In this document: positions 16,778 through 25,797 of the stretch, one piece after another
How the letters are laid out: each line of letters begins with the position of its first letter
Position numbering within the stretch: position 1 is the stretch's first letter
Assembly: GCA_032334235.1 (NCBI GenBank)
Contig: JAVSGI010000003.1
Location: 992,001-1,056,000 of the forward strand
Source: Paracoccaceae bacterium Fryx2
GTDB lineage: Bacteria > Pseudomonadota > Alphaproteobacteria > Rhodobacterales > Rhodobacteraceae
Length of the DNA: 64,000 bases
Reading direction: 5' to 3'
Translations under genes and position numbers: made by a program
Notes under the pieces: model-generated
Seen by the model: only the letters and a program-made list of their open reading frames with translations
Told to the model about the DNA's origin: nothing
The model's database searches: none

Positions 16778-18170
16778 GGTGGTGTCGCGGGAGTGGTGGA
16801 AATTTGAAGGCGGCGTAATCTCCGGGTGAACTGAAACCCACCCAGCCGGCGGCGCCAACCGCCAGGGAGATCACGCCATGAACGACATTACCGACAGCTC
16901 GGCCTTTTCGCTACTGCCCGACACGACCGGGTATGACCCGATCGAGGAGCGCCTGCGGGCGAGCGTCCGCGCGACCATCGAGACCATGTTTGAAGAGGAA
17001 CTGGCCGAGTTTCTCGGCCGCATGCGCTACGGTCGCGGCGACGAGAAGGCGAAGGGCTATCGCCACGGGCACCGCGAGCGGCAGCTGACCGGCACCTTCG
17101 GCACCGAAACGGTGTGCGTGCCCCGCGCCCGGGTCGAGGACGAGGACGGCAAGGCTAAGGAATGGCGCTCGAAGGCGCTGCCGCGCTACCAGCGGCTGAC
17201 GAAGAAGGCCGAGGCGCTGATCGCGGCGGTCTATCTTGCCGGGACCAACACCCGGCGCGTCAAGCGGGCGCTGTTCGGGCTGTTCGAGGGCGCCGTCAGC
17301 AAGGATGTGGTCAGCCGGGCCTGGCGCAAGGTGAAGGTGGACTGGGATGCCTGGTCGGCCCGCAGCCTGGCCGACGAGGACATCGTCCGGCTGATCCTCG
17401 ACGGCACCGTGATCCGGACCCGGCTGGACCGCAAGGCCACCAACATCTCGGTGCTGGCGGCGATCGGCATCCGCCGCGACGGGCAGAAGGTATTGTTATC
17501 CATCAAGAACATGGGCGGAGAGAGCACATCTGCCTGGCGCCAGTTCCTCGACGACCTTGATGCCCGCGGTCTGAAGCGGCCCGAATTCGTCATCGTCGAT
17601 GGCGCTCCCGGGCTTGAAGCCGCTCTGGTCGCGCTCTGGGGCGAGGCTCTGCCGATCCGGCGCTGCACGGTCCACAAGCACCGAAACCTGCTGGCGCACG
17701 CGCCCAGGCACCTGCACGACGAGCTGACCGAGGACTACCGCGACATGATCTGCGCCGACACCGCCGCCGGGATCGAGACCCGCCGCAAGGCATTCCTGCG
17801 CAAGTGGCAGCTCAAGTGCAAGGCCGTTGCCGACAGCCTTGAAGAAGCAGGGGACCGGCTCTTCAGCTTCACCCGCCTCGATCCCTCGCAATGGAAGTCG
17901 GCCCGGACCACCAACGCCATCGAACGGCTGAACGAGGAGTTCCGTCGCCGCGTCAAGACCCAGACCGTGCTGCCCTGCGCCGAGACCGTGCCGATGCTGC
18001 TCTGGGCGCTGCTGGCATCCGGTCAGATCCAGATGCGCAAGGTCGACGGCTGGGAGACGCTTTCCCAGCCCCTCGACCCGATGCCTCTTGACGCAGCCGC
18101 CTGAGAAACCGAACCTTCACATGCCCGGACCACACCGCCAGGGAATTTCCACAGCATTCGCGACACGACC
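16778..18170 (+). mobile_element. IS256-family insertion sequence, complete
   Basis: A 1,393-bp element bounded by imperfect inverted repeats. The left end reads GGTGGTGTCGCGGGAGTGG and the right end, reverse complemented, GGTCGTGTCGCGAATGCTG; both continue into TGGAAATT. Perfect 8-bp TAGAACTT duplications flank it. It carries one intact transposase. It inserted into an IS481-type transposase gene, whose halves align directly across the element. The intact gene and perfect duplication suggest a recent event. Confidence 0.92.
16878..18104 (+). CDS. IS256-family transposase
   Basis: An intact 408-aa mutator-type DDE transposase. The N-terminus contains GYRHGHRERQLTGTFGTETV. The catalytic acids lie in LILDGTVI (first Asp), FVIVDGAPGLEAAL (second Asp) and TNAIERLNEEFRRR (Glu), with the family's CTVHKHRNLL between the second and third. 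The ATG at 16878 follows AGGGAGATCACGCC. It is the only gene of the element. Confidence 0.95.
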   Translation: MNDITDSSAFSLLPDTTGYDPIEERLRASVRATIETMFEEELAEFLGRMRYGRGDEKAKGYRHGHRERQLTGTFGTETVCVPRARVEDEDGKAKEWRSKALPRYQRLTKKAEALIAAVYLAGTNTRRVKRALFGLFEGAVSKDVVSRAWRKVKVDWDAWSARSLADEDIVRLILDGTVIRTRLDRKATNISVLAAIGIRRDGQKVLLSIKNMGGESTSAWRQFLDDLDARGLKRPEFVIVDGAPGLEAALVALWGEALPIRRCTVHKHRNLLAHAPRHLHDELTEDYRDMICADTAAGIETRRKAFLRKWQLKCKAVADSLEEAGDRLFSFTRLDPSQWKSARTTNAIERLNEEFRRRVKTQTVLPCAETVPMLLWALLASGQIQMRKVDGWETLSQPLDPMPLDAAA

Positions 18171-18290
18171 TAGAACTTCCCGCGAAGGCTGAAGACACTG
18201 AACGGCCTCACGTCTAAGAATACATCTGCAAGACCCGGACATCAGAGCCGGATCGATTCCCGATCCACCAGATGCCGGGACTGAACACAT
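18171..18290 (+). pseudogene. Decayed IS481-family transposase, 3' part
   Basis: Immediately after the IS256 element the sequence resumes the IS481 C-terminus: NFPRRLKTLNGLT, then after a frameshift YICKTRTSEPDRFPIHQMPG and LNT. This is the expected continuation of FLAA(Y) on the left side. It starts with the second TAGAACTT copy. The far end of the IS481 element and any inverted repeat are not clear; 18290-18414 shows nothing else recognisable. Confidence 0.78.
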
Positions 18291-18414
18291 CGGGCGCCAC
18301 TGCAGCGTGCGCTTTGAACTGTCGCGGCTGGACCCCGACTTCCGAACAGATGCACTCCGCAAAAATCGGTTTGCAGGTCAAGGCCGGTTGCGGCTGGAAC
18401 GGGTTGCCGGAACG

Positions 18415-18819
18415 TCACGGTGCGGTTTCGGTGGGCACTCCGTGGAACACCTCATGCGAGGCTTGCGCCTCCGATTTTGTCGCCTGCACCAGCGCGTCCA
18501 TGTGGTTGGGCGGACCGTACAGCGTGTAAAGGCGCATAGGTTCCTCACCGGTATTGGTCAGGTTGTGGACAGCGCCCGCGGGCACGATGATGCCGTCGCC
18601 GGCCTTGATTGGGCGTTTCAGACCGTCGATCATGACATCGCCCGTTCCCTGCTCGATACGAAAGAACTGGTCATGGGTCGCGTGAGTTTCCGTGCCGATG
18701 CTCTGACCGGGCGTCAGACTCATCAGCACCAGTTGAAGGTGTAGGCCGGTATAGAGGACATGACGGAAGTCATCGTTTTCTTCCGTCAGATGTTCAATAT
18801 CGGCAAGATAGCCCTTCAT
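18415..18819 (-). CDS. Cupin domain-containing protein
   Basis: A 134-aa single-domain cupin starting MKGYLADIEHLTEEND. The two cupin motifs are visible: the first in SIGTETHATHDQFFRIEQG, with the His-x-His/Glu type metal ligands, and the second in KAGDGIIVPAGAVHNLTN. Function cannot be assigned beyond a likely metal-binding beta-barrel. The open frame runs upstream to 18978, but the additional 53 residues are basic and unlike a cupin N-terminus. The gene is intact although the IS5-family element begins only 170 bp upstream, so its native promoter may have been lost or replaced. Confidence 0.82.
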   Translation of the reverse strand: MKGYLADIEHLTEENDDFRHVLYTGLHLQLVLMSLTPGQSIGTETHATHDQFFRIEQGTGDVMIDGLKRPIKAGDGIIVPAGAVHNLTNTGEEPMRLYTLYGPPNHMDALVQATKSEAQASHEVFHGVPTETAP

Positions 18820-19051
18820 CGCGGGATCATTTCTGGAAGTGGGCGGCGCTGCAGGATGTCTCCCGCGCCGTTGGCGCAGTTTGCCCAATCCGCCAATCCG
18901 CTCACTGATGCAGGTTAGAAAGGCATCCTCGCGCGGCGGGTTTTCGCTCCGTTCCAGGTTTTCTGCCACGCGCGGCACTTCGGGAAGGGGCTCTGTTGCA
19001 CAAATCCCGTGAGGGATTCATCTTGTGAATCCAGCGTGGTAGCTGGACGGC

Positions 19052-19373
19052 ATGAGCAGACCCATACCCCCCGCCTACAAGACCAGGAACTGGCCCGCCT
19101 ATAACGAAGCGCTGAAGCGCCGCGGCTCGCTGACGATCTGGTTTGATACCGCCATGATCTGGGAGGCTGCGCCGACAGGTAAGCGCGGCCGACAGCCTGA
19201 CTATAGCGATGCCGCGATCCAGACCTGCCTGACCATCAAGGTGTTGTTTGGCATGGCGCTCAGACAGACGACTGGCTTCGTCGAAAGCCTGCTGGGGCTC
19301 ATCGATTTGGATTGGGCTGTGCCCAATTTCAGCACGCTGAGCCGTCGCCAGAAGACCCTGAAGGTCAACATCC
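19052..19373 (+). pseudogene. IS5-family transposase, 5' part (split)
   Basis: Starts MSRPIPPAYKTRNWPAYNEA and runs to TLSRRQKTLKVNI, where the IS21 element begins. Family features include KRRGSLTIWFD and GRQPDYSDAAIQTCLTIKVL. It continues in frame at 21967; the two parts sum to 933 bp, giving an unbroken 310-aa protein if the inner element is removed. Inactive as it stands. Confidence 0.9.
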
Positions 19374-19462
19374 TGTAGCGCGTCAACCAGCATGTCCGTG
19401 ACCGTCAACCACGTTGGCCGGTTTTAGGCCGCTGGGTTGGCGTATCTGGAATTGTTTTTCGC

Positions 19463-20278
19463 TCAGCCTTCTCCTTTGTCCTTGTTGTCGGCGATGGTTG
19501 TCGTTGGCGGTCTGCTCAGCGCCTCTTTGTTGGAGGCGGCCGCGCGCTGGCGGAAGCTTTCGGCATTCATCTCCAGGATCGCTGCGTGATGAACCAGCCG
19601 GTCGATGGCCGCGACGGTCATCGCCTTGTCCGGGAAGATCTGGTCCCAGCCGCTGAAGGGCTGGTTGGCGGCGATGGCGATGCTGCGGCATTCGTAGCGC
19701 CGGGCGATCAGCTCGAAGAGCACGCCTGTCTCGGCCTGATCCTTGTGGGCGTAGGTGATGTCGTCGAGGATGATCAGGTCGAACTTGTCGAGCTTGGCGA
19801 GCGCGGCTTCGAGCACCAGATCGCGGCGGGCGGCCTGAAGTCGCTGCACCAGATCGCTGGTCCGGGTATAGAACACGCGGTGTCCCCGCTCGATCAGGGC
19901 ATGGCCTATCGCGCAGAGAATGTGCGTTTTGCCCGTGCCGGAATTGCCGATGGCGATCAGATTGCCGCCACCCTCCAGCCAGTCGCCGGCCGCCAAGGCC
20001 TCGATCCGGGCGCGCGGCAGGGTTGGCAGCGCCTTGAAGTCGAAGGTCGCCAGCGTCTTGCCAGCCGGTAGCTGTGCCTCGTTCATGTGGCGCTGAATGC
20101 GGCGCATGTCGCGCTCGGCCAGTTCGTATTCCGCGAGGACAGCCAGAAAGCGGGCAGCGGGCCAGCCTTCGGTGTCGGCACGGGTGGCGATGTCGGCCCA
20201 AAGCTTGTGGAAGCTGGGCAGGCGCAGCGCGGTCAGCATGCCTGGCAGCGTGTGGATGTCGATCTCGCGGGAGGTCAT
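19463..20278 (-). CDS. istB: IS21-family helper ATPase IstB
   Basis: The 271-aa AAA+ target-selection ATPase of IS21 elements, related to DnaC. Walker A is IGNSGTGKTH and Walker B is FDLIILDDITY. The first about 90 residues (LPSFHKLW, RRIQRHMNEAQLP) are the usual IstB N-terminal domain. The start overlaps the istA stop by 4 bp, the normal arrangement. Intact. Confidence 0.95.
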   Translation of the reverse strand: MTSREIDIHTLPGMLTALRLPSFHKLWADIATRADTEGWPAARFLAVLAEYELAERDMRRIQRHMNEAQLPAGKTLATFDFKALPTLPRARIEALAAGDWLEGGGNLIAIGNSGTGKTHILCAIGHALIERGHRVFYTRTSDLVQRLQAARRDLVLEAALAKLDKFDLIILDDITYAHKDQAETGVLFELIARRYECRSIAIAANQPFSGWDQIFPDKAMTVAAIDRLVHHAAILEMNAESFRQRAAASNKEALSRPPTTTIADNKDKGEG

Positions 20279-21783
20279 GCGCAGGCTCCCAGAAGGGCAT
20301 CGAAGCTGTCGAGCGAGGGATGGGCGACGGCAACATCTCTCGGCAGCGCCGTTTGCCGCGGGTTCAGGCAGGATGCCAGAGGTCCGGGATCGGGCACCCG
20401 GCCCGCGTCCAATTCTGCTGCCAGCAGATGTGCCAGTTCCGCCTCGCAGGCCCGGTCGTGGGCGATGAACAGCAGGTCGACCATGCGGCGGCAGGCGTCG
20501 CGGCGGGGCAGATCGCGCTGCAGCACCTTCCAGGCCTCAGCGTATTCGGTTCGCGGGAACAGGCTGTCGCGGTAGATCGAGCTCCACAGGGCCTGCGGTT
20601 TGCGCCGCAGGGCATGGATGGCGTGGTGGTAATTGATGACATGGACGCGATGGCCATCGCCGCGACCACGGGCGCGGGGGTGGCTGACGACCAGGGTGCT
20701 GCCGAGAAAGGCCTCGAGGCGATCGTCGTAGAGGTGGACCCGCAGACGTTGCCCGATCAGCTGCGACGGTGCACTGTAGAAGATGCTCTTGACCAGAAAG
20801 CCGCCGGTGCGGGTGACCGGAACCACGGTCTCGGTGAAGTCGGTGGTGCGCCGGGGCGGCAGGGGCTTCAGATGCGCCCGTTCCGCCTGAACCGCAGCCG
20901 CCCGTTGCCGGTTGCGCCGCGCCACCAGAACGTCGATGAAGCGCCGGTAGTCCTCGATGCAGGCGAAGTCGCGGCTGCCGCGCAGGATCAGCGCCTGTTC
21001 GATGGCTTTCTTCAGGTGCCGGTTCTGGGATTCCACCGAGCCGTTCTCATGGGCCTCGCCCCGGTTGTTGCGGCTGGCGTCCATGCCGTAGTGGCCGACG
21101 AAGGCATTGTAGCGCCTGGTGATGTCCTCGCACTGATCGGCGGTCAGGTTGCGAAAGGCGGCCGAAAGGCTGTCGGTGCGATGCTCCTGCGGTGCCCCGC
21201 CGAGTGACCAGAGCGCCTGCTGCAGGTTCTCGGCCAGCGCCGTGAAGCTCTCCCCGCCCAGGACCACACCGACATGTTCCCAGCGGCTGTAGACCATGAC
21301 GAAGTGATAGAGCAGGTGCGGGAACGCCTGGCCCGCGATTGTCACCGCCAGCTCCTCGGCATGGGTGAAGTCGGACTGGGCCATGTATCCCGGCTCCGGC
21401 GTCTGGCGGAAGATGATGTCGCGCTCGGGTCCGTTCAGCGCCCGCCACTGCCGCACCCGCCGTTCCAGGGTGCGCCGGATGCGGTCGTCGGGGAAGGCCA
21501 GCGGGTGCAGGCCCTGCAGGTGGCGCAGCAGGGTAACGGCCTGCAAGGCGCTGTCCCTCTCCAGCAAGGGAAGGATGTCGCCCTCCCAATAACCTTCGAG
21601 GGGATCGGCCACCGTGCGCCCGTGAACGATCTTTCGGTTCGAGGGCAGCGTCGGGTCGGCATCAAAGCGTCGGGCTGTGCGCTCGCTGAACCCGGCGCGG
21701 GCGGCCGACGTGCGCTGACTGTGCTTCTGGAGGTCGGACATGTATAATCTCAATTGCTGGTCGTTGATGGGTTTGTAGGCCAA
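20275..21783 (-). CDS. istA: IS21-family transposase IstA
   Basis: The DDE transposase of the element, about 502 aa. The N-terminal HTH region (SAARAGFSERTARRFDADP) precedes the catalytic core, with Asp in AQSDFTHAEE, Asp in HRTDSLSAAF and Glu in ENGSVESQNRHLKKA. The C-terminal half has FYSAPSQLIGQRLRVHLY. The family reading begins at LAYKPINDQQ, so a TTG start at 21783 is chosen; an ATG at 21741 (MSDLQKHSQ) is the alternative, and the frame itself opens further upstream. Intact. Confidence 0.92.
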   Translation of the reverse strand: MAYKPINDQQLRLYMSDLQKHSQRTSAARAGFSERTARRFDADPTLPSNRKIVHGRTVADPLEGYWEGDILPLLERDSALQAVTLLRHLQGLHPLAFPDDRIRRTLERRVRQWRALNGPERDIIFRQTPEPGYMAQSDFTHAEELAVTIAGQAFPHLLYHFVMVYSRWEHVGVVLGGESFTALAENLQQALWSLGGAPQEHRTDSLSAAFRNLTADQCEDITRRYNAFVGHYGMDASRNNRGEAHENGSVESQNRHLKKAIEQALILRGSRDFACIEDYRRFIDVLVARRNRQRAAAVQAERAHLKPLPPRRTTDFTETVVPVTRTGGFLVKSIFYSAPSQLIGQRLRVHLYDDRLEAFLGSTLVVSHPRARGRGDGHRVHVINYHHAIHALRRKPQALWSSIYRDSLFPRTEYAEAWKVLQRDLPRRDACRRMVDLLFIAHDRACEAELAHLLAAELDAGRVPDPGPLASCLNPRQTALPRDVAVAHPSLDSFDALLGACA

Positions 21784-21966
21784 CCCGGATCCTCCGTTTG
21801 ACGGCAGAGGAACCCGGCTTACCAACCCGCAGCGACCAGCACCTTCCCCGAAATCAATCAGGCCGGTGCGGCTGCCCTCCAGACGGGCATGCCCGTCTTC
21901 CGTTCAGCCCCACCGGCCAAGGTGGTTGTCGGCACCGGCCAAGATGGTTGTCGCGCAACAACATCC

Positions 21967-22577
21967 CCCACCGCGGCTCGCAAGGCCCGCTGCATCTTCT
22001 GATCGATAGCACCGGGATCAAGGTTGAAGGCGAAGGTGAATGGAATGCGCGCAAGCACGGCGGCACCAAACGTCGGGTCTGGCGCAAGATTCACATCGGG
22101 ATAGACGAGAAAACACTGGAAATCCGCGCAGCCGAGTTCACCACCAGCGATGTCGGTGACGCGCCGATGCTGCCCGAACTGCTCGACCAGATCCCGCCCG
22201 ATCAGGAGATCGCCAGCGTCACCGCTGATGGCGCCTTCGACACACGCAAGTGTCACGACGCCATCGCCGCCCGCGGTGCGGCCGCCATCATTCCGCCCCG
22301 CAAGAACGCCAAGCCATGGAAGCCCGACACCCCCGGGGCAATCGCCCGCAACGAAGCCCTACGCGCGTCGAAACGCTTCGGCCGAACCATCTGGCGACGA
22401 TGGAGCGGTTATCACCGCCGAAGCCGCGTCGAGACGAAGATGCACTGCGTCAAATTGCTGGGTCAGCGCCTCATGGCGCGGGACTTTGACCGTCAGGTCG
22501 CCGAGTTTCAGGTCCGTGTAGCCGTGCTGAACGGCTTCACGGCGCTCGGTATACCCGTCACTGAAGCCGTGGGATGA
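21967..22577 (+). pseudogene. IS5-family transposase, 3' part (split)
   Basis: Continuation of the transposase broken by IS21. It resumes PHRGSQGPLHLLIDSTGIKV with the first catalytic Asp, then SVTADGAFDTRKCHD with the second, and SRVETKMHCVKLLGQRLMAR with the Glu and the downstream YREK-like helix. The frame joins exactly to the 5' part after removal of the inner element and one ACATCC copy. Confidence 0.9.
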
Positions 22578-22630
22578 GTCTGTCCAGGGAAAGGGGAGAT
22601 CTGTCTGTCACCCGATTTGTGCAACAGAGC

Positions 22631-22885
22631 TGCGCTGCATGGTTGAAGATGATCAGGATGCGCGACCGTCTCCGGCCCCGGCGAGCGGGGTCAGATGGGG
22701 ATCGCTCGTATGAGCCGTGAGGGCATGGTCCTGTTCATGCCGTCTGGATGCATCCGATTTTCGCAGCCGTCAAGCCCGGAAGGTCGGGCATTTCGGCCCC
22801 GAGGGGTCGGACCCCGTTTCAGGAGGATTTCCGTGCAAAAAGACCCGTTTGGAGGCCGATGGACAAACTATGCCCCTTCCGATGG
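22631..22885. other. Gap between the IS5-family element and the nrdJ terminator
   Basis: About 255 bp with no credible coding frame on either strand and no recognisable repeat. It is the flank of the composite insertion. Confidence 0.5.
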
Positions 22886-22922
22886 ACAAAAAACGCACCG
22901 GAAAGGACAAACTTTCCGGTGC
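22886..22922 (-). terminator. Rho-independent terminator of nrdJ
   Basis: A perfect 11-bp stem, GCACCGGAAAG with CTTTCCGGTGC, and a 6-nt loop, followed on the minus strand by GTTTTTTG. It lies about 27 bp after the nrdJ stop. The strongest intrinsic terminator in the window. Confidence 0.9.
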
Positions 22923-22948
22923 ATTTCACTCCAAAAACAAGAGCCCCC

Positions 22949-25225
22949 TCACCCGCATTTCGATTGCCCGCAGGATGCACAGGTCATGCAGCCTTCGATC
23001 ATGCGAAGGTCGTAGCTGCCGCAGCTTTCGCAGGCCTTGCCGGGGCGTTGCAGGGTGGCGAGGGTGGCTTTGGGGTCGGCTTTCAGGCCCAGCCCCTCGC
23101 CCGCGATGAAGCCGATGCTGACGAGGTGGTTCTCGATCACCCCGCCGATGGCGGCGAGGATCGAGGGGATGTAGCGACCCTCCATCCAGGCGCCGCCGCG
23201 CGGGTCGAACGCCGCCTTCAGTTCCTCGACCACGAAAGATATGTCGCCGCCGCGCCGGAACACCGCCGAGATCATCCGGGTCAGCGCCACGGTCCAGGCG
23301 AAATGCTCCATGTTCTTGGAGTTGATGAACACCTCGAACGGGCGGCGGTGGCCCGCGACGATGATGTCGTTCAGGGTGATGTAGAGCGCGTGTTCCGACC
23401 CCGGCCACTTGATCTTGTAGGTCTGGCCTTCGAGCGCGGCCGGGCGGTCCAGCGGTTCGGAAAGGTAGACCACCTCGCCACCGTCGCCGCGCGCGGCCTC
23501 GGGCGCCTCGCCCGCCGCACTGTCGGCGCTTTCCGAAACCGTCAGCACCGAGCCGGTCACGGCGTTGGGGCGGTAGGTGGTGCAGCCCTTGCAGCCCTGA
23601 TCCCAGGCGGCCATGTAGACTTCCTTGAAATCGTCGAAGCTGATGTCCTCGGGGCAGTTTATCGTCTTGGAAATGCTGGAATCGACCCATTTCTGCGCCG
23701 CCGCCTGCATCCGCACATGGTCGAGCGGCGGCAGGGTCTGGGCGTTGACGAAATGCGCGGGTAGCGGGGCGTCGCCCATCTTCTCGCGCCACAGGCGCAC
23801 GGCATAGTCGACCACCTCTTCCTCGGAGCGCGAGCCGTCCTTCTGCAGCACCTTGCGGGTGTAGGCATAGGCGAACACCGGCTCGATGCCGCTCGACACG
23901 TTGCCCGCGTAGAGGCTGATGGTGCCGGTGGGGGCGATCGAGGTCAGCAGGGCGTTGCGGATGCCGTGGGTGGCGATGGCGTCGCGCACGTCGGCATCCA
24001 TGTGGCGCAGCGAGCCCGAGGCGAGGTAGGGCCCGGCGTCGAACAGCGGGAAGGCGCCCTTCTCGCGCGCGAGGTCGACCGAGGCGAGGTAGGCCGCGCG
24101 CGCGATGGCGTGCATCCAGTCCTCGGTCTGCGCCGCAGCGGTTTGCGACCCGTAGCGCAGGCCCAGCATCAGCAGGGCATCGGCCAGCCCGGTGACTCCC
24201 AGGCCGATGCGGCGCTTGGCGCGGGCCTCGGCCGCCTGCTCGGGCAGCGGAAAGCGCGAAACGTCCACCACGTTGTCCATCATCCGCACGGCCACCCGCA
24301 CCAGCGCATCCAGTGCCACCGGGTCAAGCACCGCCTCGGGCGTGAAGGCATCACGCACCAGCGCCGCCATGTTGATCGAGCCCAGCAGGCAGGCGCCATA
24401 GGGCGGCAGGGGCTGCTCGCCGCAGGGATTGGTGGCGGCGATGGTCTCGGCATAGGCGAGGTTGTTCATCGCGTTGATCCGGTCGATGAAAATCACCCCC
24501 GGCTCGGCCACGTCATAGGTCGACCGCATGATGCGGTTCCACAGGTCGCGCGCCGCCAGCGTGTGGTAGACCCGGCCGTCAAACACCAGCTCCCAAGGGC
24601 CGTCGGCCTTGACCGCCGCCATGAACGGGTCGGTGACCAGCACCGAAAGGTTGAACATCCGCAGACGGGCCGGGTCTTTCTTGGCCTCGATGAACTGCTC
24701 GATGTCGGGGTGGTCGCAGCGCATGGTCGCCATCATCGCGCCGCGACGGCTGCCCGCCGACATGATGGTGCGGCACATCGCGTCCCAGACATCCATGAAC
24801 GACAGGGGGCCCGAGGCATCGGCGGCCACCCCCTTCACTTCCGCCCCGCGCGGCCGAATGGTCGAGAAGTCGTAGCCTATGCCGCCGCCCTGCTGCATGG
24901 TCAGCGCGGCCTCCTTCAGCATCTGGAAGATGCCCGCCATGTTGTCGGGAATCGTGCCCATCACGAAGCAGTTGAACAGGGTCACCGCCCGGCCGGTGCC
25001 GGCACCCGCGGTAATGCGCCCGGCGGGCAGGAACTTGAAATCCTCCAGCGCACGATAGAAGCGGTCTTCCCACAAGACCGGATCGGCCTCGCTCACCGCC
25101 AGCGCACGGGCGATGCGCCGCCAACTGTCCTCGACCGACCCGTCGACCGGCGCGCCCGTCTCGTCCTTCAGCCGATACTTCATGTCCCAGATCTGCTCGG
25201 CGATGGGGGTTGCAAAACGCGTCAT
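22949..25225 (-). CDS. nrdJ: Adenosylcobalamin-dependent ribonucleoside-diphosphate reductase
   Basis: Class II ribonucleotide reductase, 758 aa, making deoxyribonucleotides with a B12-generated thiyl radical and so working with or without oxygen. The active-site NPCGEQ lies in AATNPCGEQPLPPYG, the upstream redox cysteine in VTLFNCFVMGT, and MQQGGGIGYDFSTIRP is a family landmark. The C-terminus holds the cysteine-rich tail CESCGSYDLRMIEGC then CASCGQSKCG, involved in active-site reduction or zinc binding. The ATG at 25225 has GAAGG upstream; longer starts lack support. I looked for a cobalamin riboswitch in the 135-bp leader and did not see one. Confidence 0.96.
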   Translation of the reverse strand: MTRFATPIAEQIWDMKYRLKDETGAPVDGSVEDSWRRIARALAVSEADPVLWEDRFYRALEDFKFLPAGRITAGAGTGRAVTLFNCFVMGTIPDNMAGIFQMLKEAALTMQQGGGIGYDFSTIRPRGAEVKGVAADASGPLSFMDVWDAMCRTIMSAGSRRGAMMATMRCDHPDIEQFIEAKKDPARLRMFNLSVLVTDPFMAAVKADGPWELVFDGRVYHTLAARDLWNRIMRSTYDVAEPGVIFIDRINAMNNLAYAETIAATNPCGEQPLPPYGACLLGSINMAALVRDAFTPEAVLDPVALDALVRVAVRMMDNVVDVSRFPLPEQAAEARAKRRIGLGVTGLADALLMLGLRYGSQTAAAQTEDWMHAIARAAYLASVDLAREKGAFPLFDAGPYLASGSLRHMDADVRDAIATHGIRNALLTSIAPTGTISLYAGNVSSGIEPVFAYAYTRKVLQKDGSRSEEEVVDYAVRLWREKMGDAPLPAHFVNAQTLPPLDHVRMQAAAQKWVDSSISKTINCPEDISFDDFKEVYMAAWDQGCKGCTTYRPNAVTGSVLTVSESADSAAGEAPEAARGDGGEVVYLSEPLDRPAALEGQTYKIKWPGSEHALYITLNDIIVAGHRRPFEVFINSKNMEHFAWTVALTRMISAVFRRGGDISFVVEELKAAFDPRGGAWMEGRYIPSILAAIGGVIENHLVSIGFIAGEGLGLKADPKATLATLQRPGKACESCGSYDLRMIEGCMTCASCGQSKCG

Positions 25226-25360
25226 GGGGGCGAACCTTCGGGCTGGGGGCTGGGACGGGCAGGCAAGGATAGACCCCGCTGCCCGGGGCGGCAACACAAA
25301 AGCTTGCCTTGCCTTGCCGCGCGGGCCCCTTATGTTGAGCGGTCTGTGCAGGAGAACACC

Positions 25361-25786
25361 GTGGCCGATCATGTCAATCTGCTGAAGCTCTGCGTCGGTG
25401 CCGACCGGGTCGAAGACCTGATCGCCTGGCAGACCAGCCGCGACTGGCCGGGGGGCACGCCGGTGCATGTGACCCGGATGTGGCCGAAACGCGAGGCCGA
25501 ACTTCTGAACGGCGGCTCGCTCTACTGGGTTTTCAAGGGGGTGATCCTGGCCCGCCAGAGGATCGTCGCGCTGGAGGAAGTGACCGGCGACGACGGCATC
25601 CGCCGCTGCGCCATCGCGCTGGACGCAGCGGTGATCCGCACCGAAGGCGCCGCCCGGCGGCCGTTCCAGGGCTGGCGCTACCTCGACCCCGCCGAATCGC
25701 CGCGCGACCTGCCGCAGGGCCGCGCCCGGGAAGAGCCGCTGCCCCCGGCGCTGGCGCAGGCGCTGGCCGAAATCGGGTTGCGATGA
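25361..25786 (+). CDS. DUF1489 family protein
   Basis: A 141-aa protein of a family of unknown function found almost only in alphaproteobacteria. Family pattern: HVNLLKLCVGADRVEDL, then HVTRMWPKREAELL, GGSLYWVFKGVILARQ, and PFQGWRYLDPAESPRDL. The GTG at 25361 follows CAGGAGAACACC, a good ribosome-binding site. It diverges from nrdJ and converges with hisG across a hairpin pair. There is no signal peptide or membrane segment. Confidence 0.9.
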   Translation: MADHVNLLKLCVGADRVEDLIAWQTSRDWPGGTPVHVTRMWPKREAELLNGGSLYWVFKGVILARQRIVALEEVTGDDGIRRCAIALDAAVIRTEGAARRPFQGWRYLDPAESPRDLPQGRAREEPLPPALAQALAEIGLR

Positions 25787-25797
25787 GCGGGTCACAC

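Larger units (their letters stand above)
19374..21960 (-). mobile_element. IS21-family insertion sequence, complete
   Basis: A 2,587-bp element with IS21-type ends. The left end begins TGTAGCGCGTCAACCA; the right end, reverse complemented, begins TGTTGCGCGACAACCA. Both ends carry an internal second repeat, CAACCAC followed by TTGGCCGGT. ACATCC is duplicated on both sides (19368-19373 and 21961-21966). It encodes istA and istB on the minus strand, both intact, and lies inside an IS5-family transposase gene. Confidence 0.92.
18989..22630 (+). mobile_element. IS5-family insertion sequence interrupted by an IS21-family element
   Basis: The outer element has matching terminal repeats: GCTCTGTTGCACAAATC on the left (from about 18990), and the same sequence reverse complemented on the right, ending at 22630. 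Without the inner IS21 insertion it would be about 1.05 kb with a single 310-aa transposase. I found no direct repeat at the two outer flanks, so the original target duplication is either too short to see or has been lost. Confidence 0.85.

Noticed and set aside
18820-18978. N-terminal extension of the cupin protein
   Set aside because: Basic, non-cupin sequence; the ATG at 18819 gives the normal single-cupin length.
25226-25360. Possible cobalamin riboswitch in front of nrdJ
   Set aside because: The 135-bp region is too short and lacks the conserved B12-box sequence; only G/C-rich simple sequence is seen.
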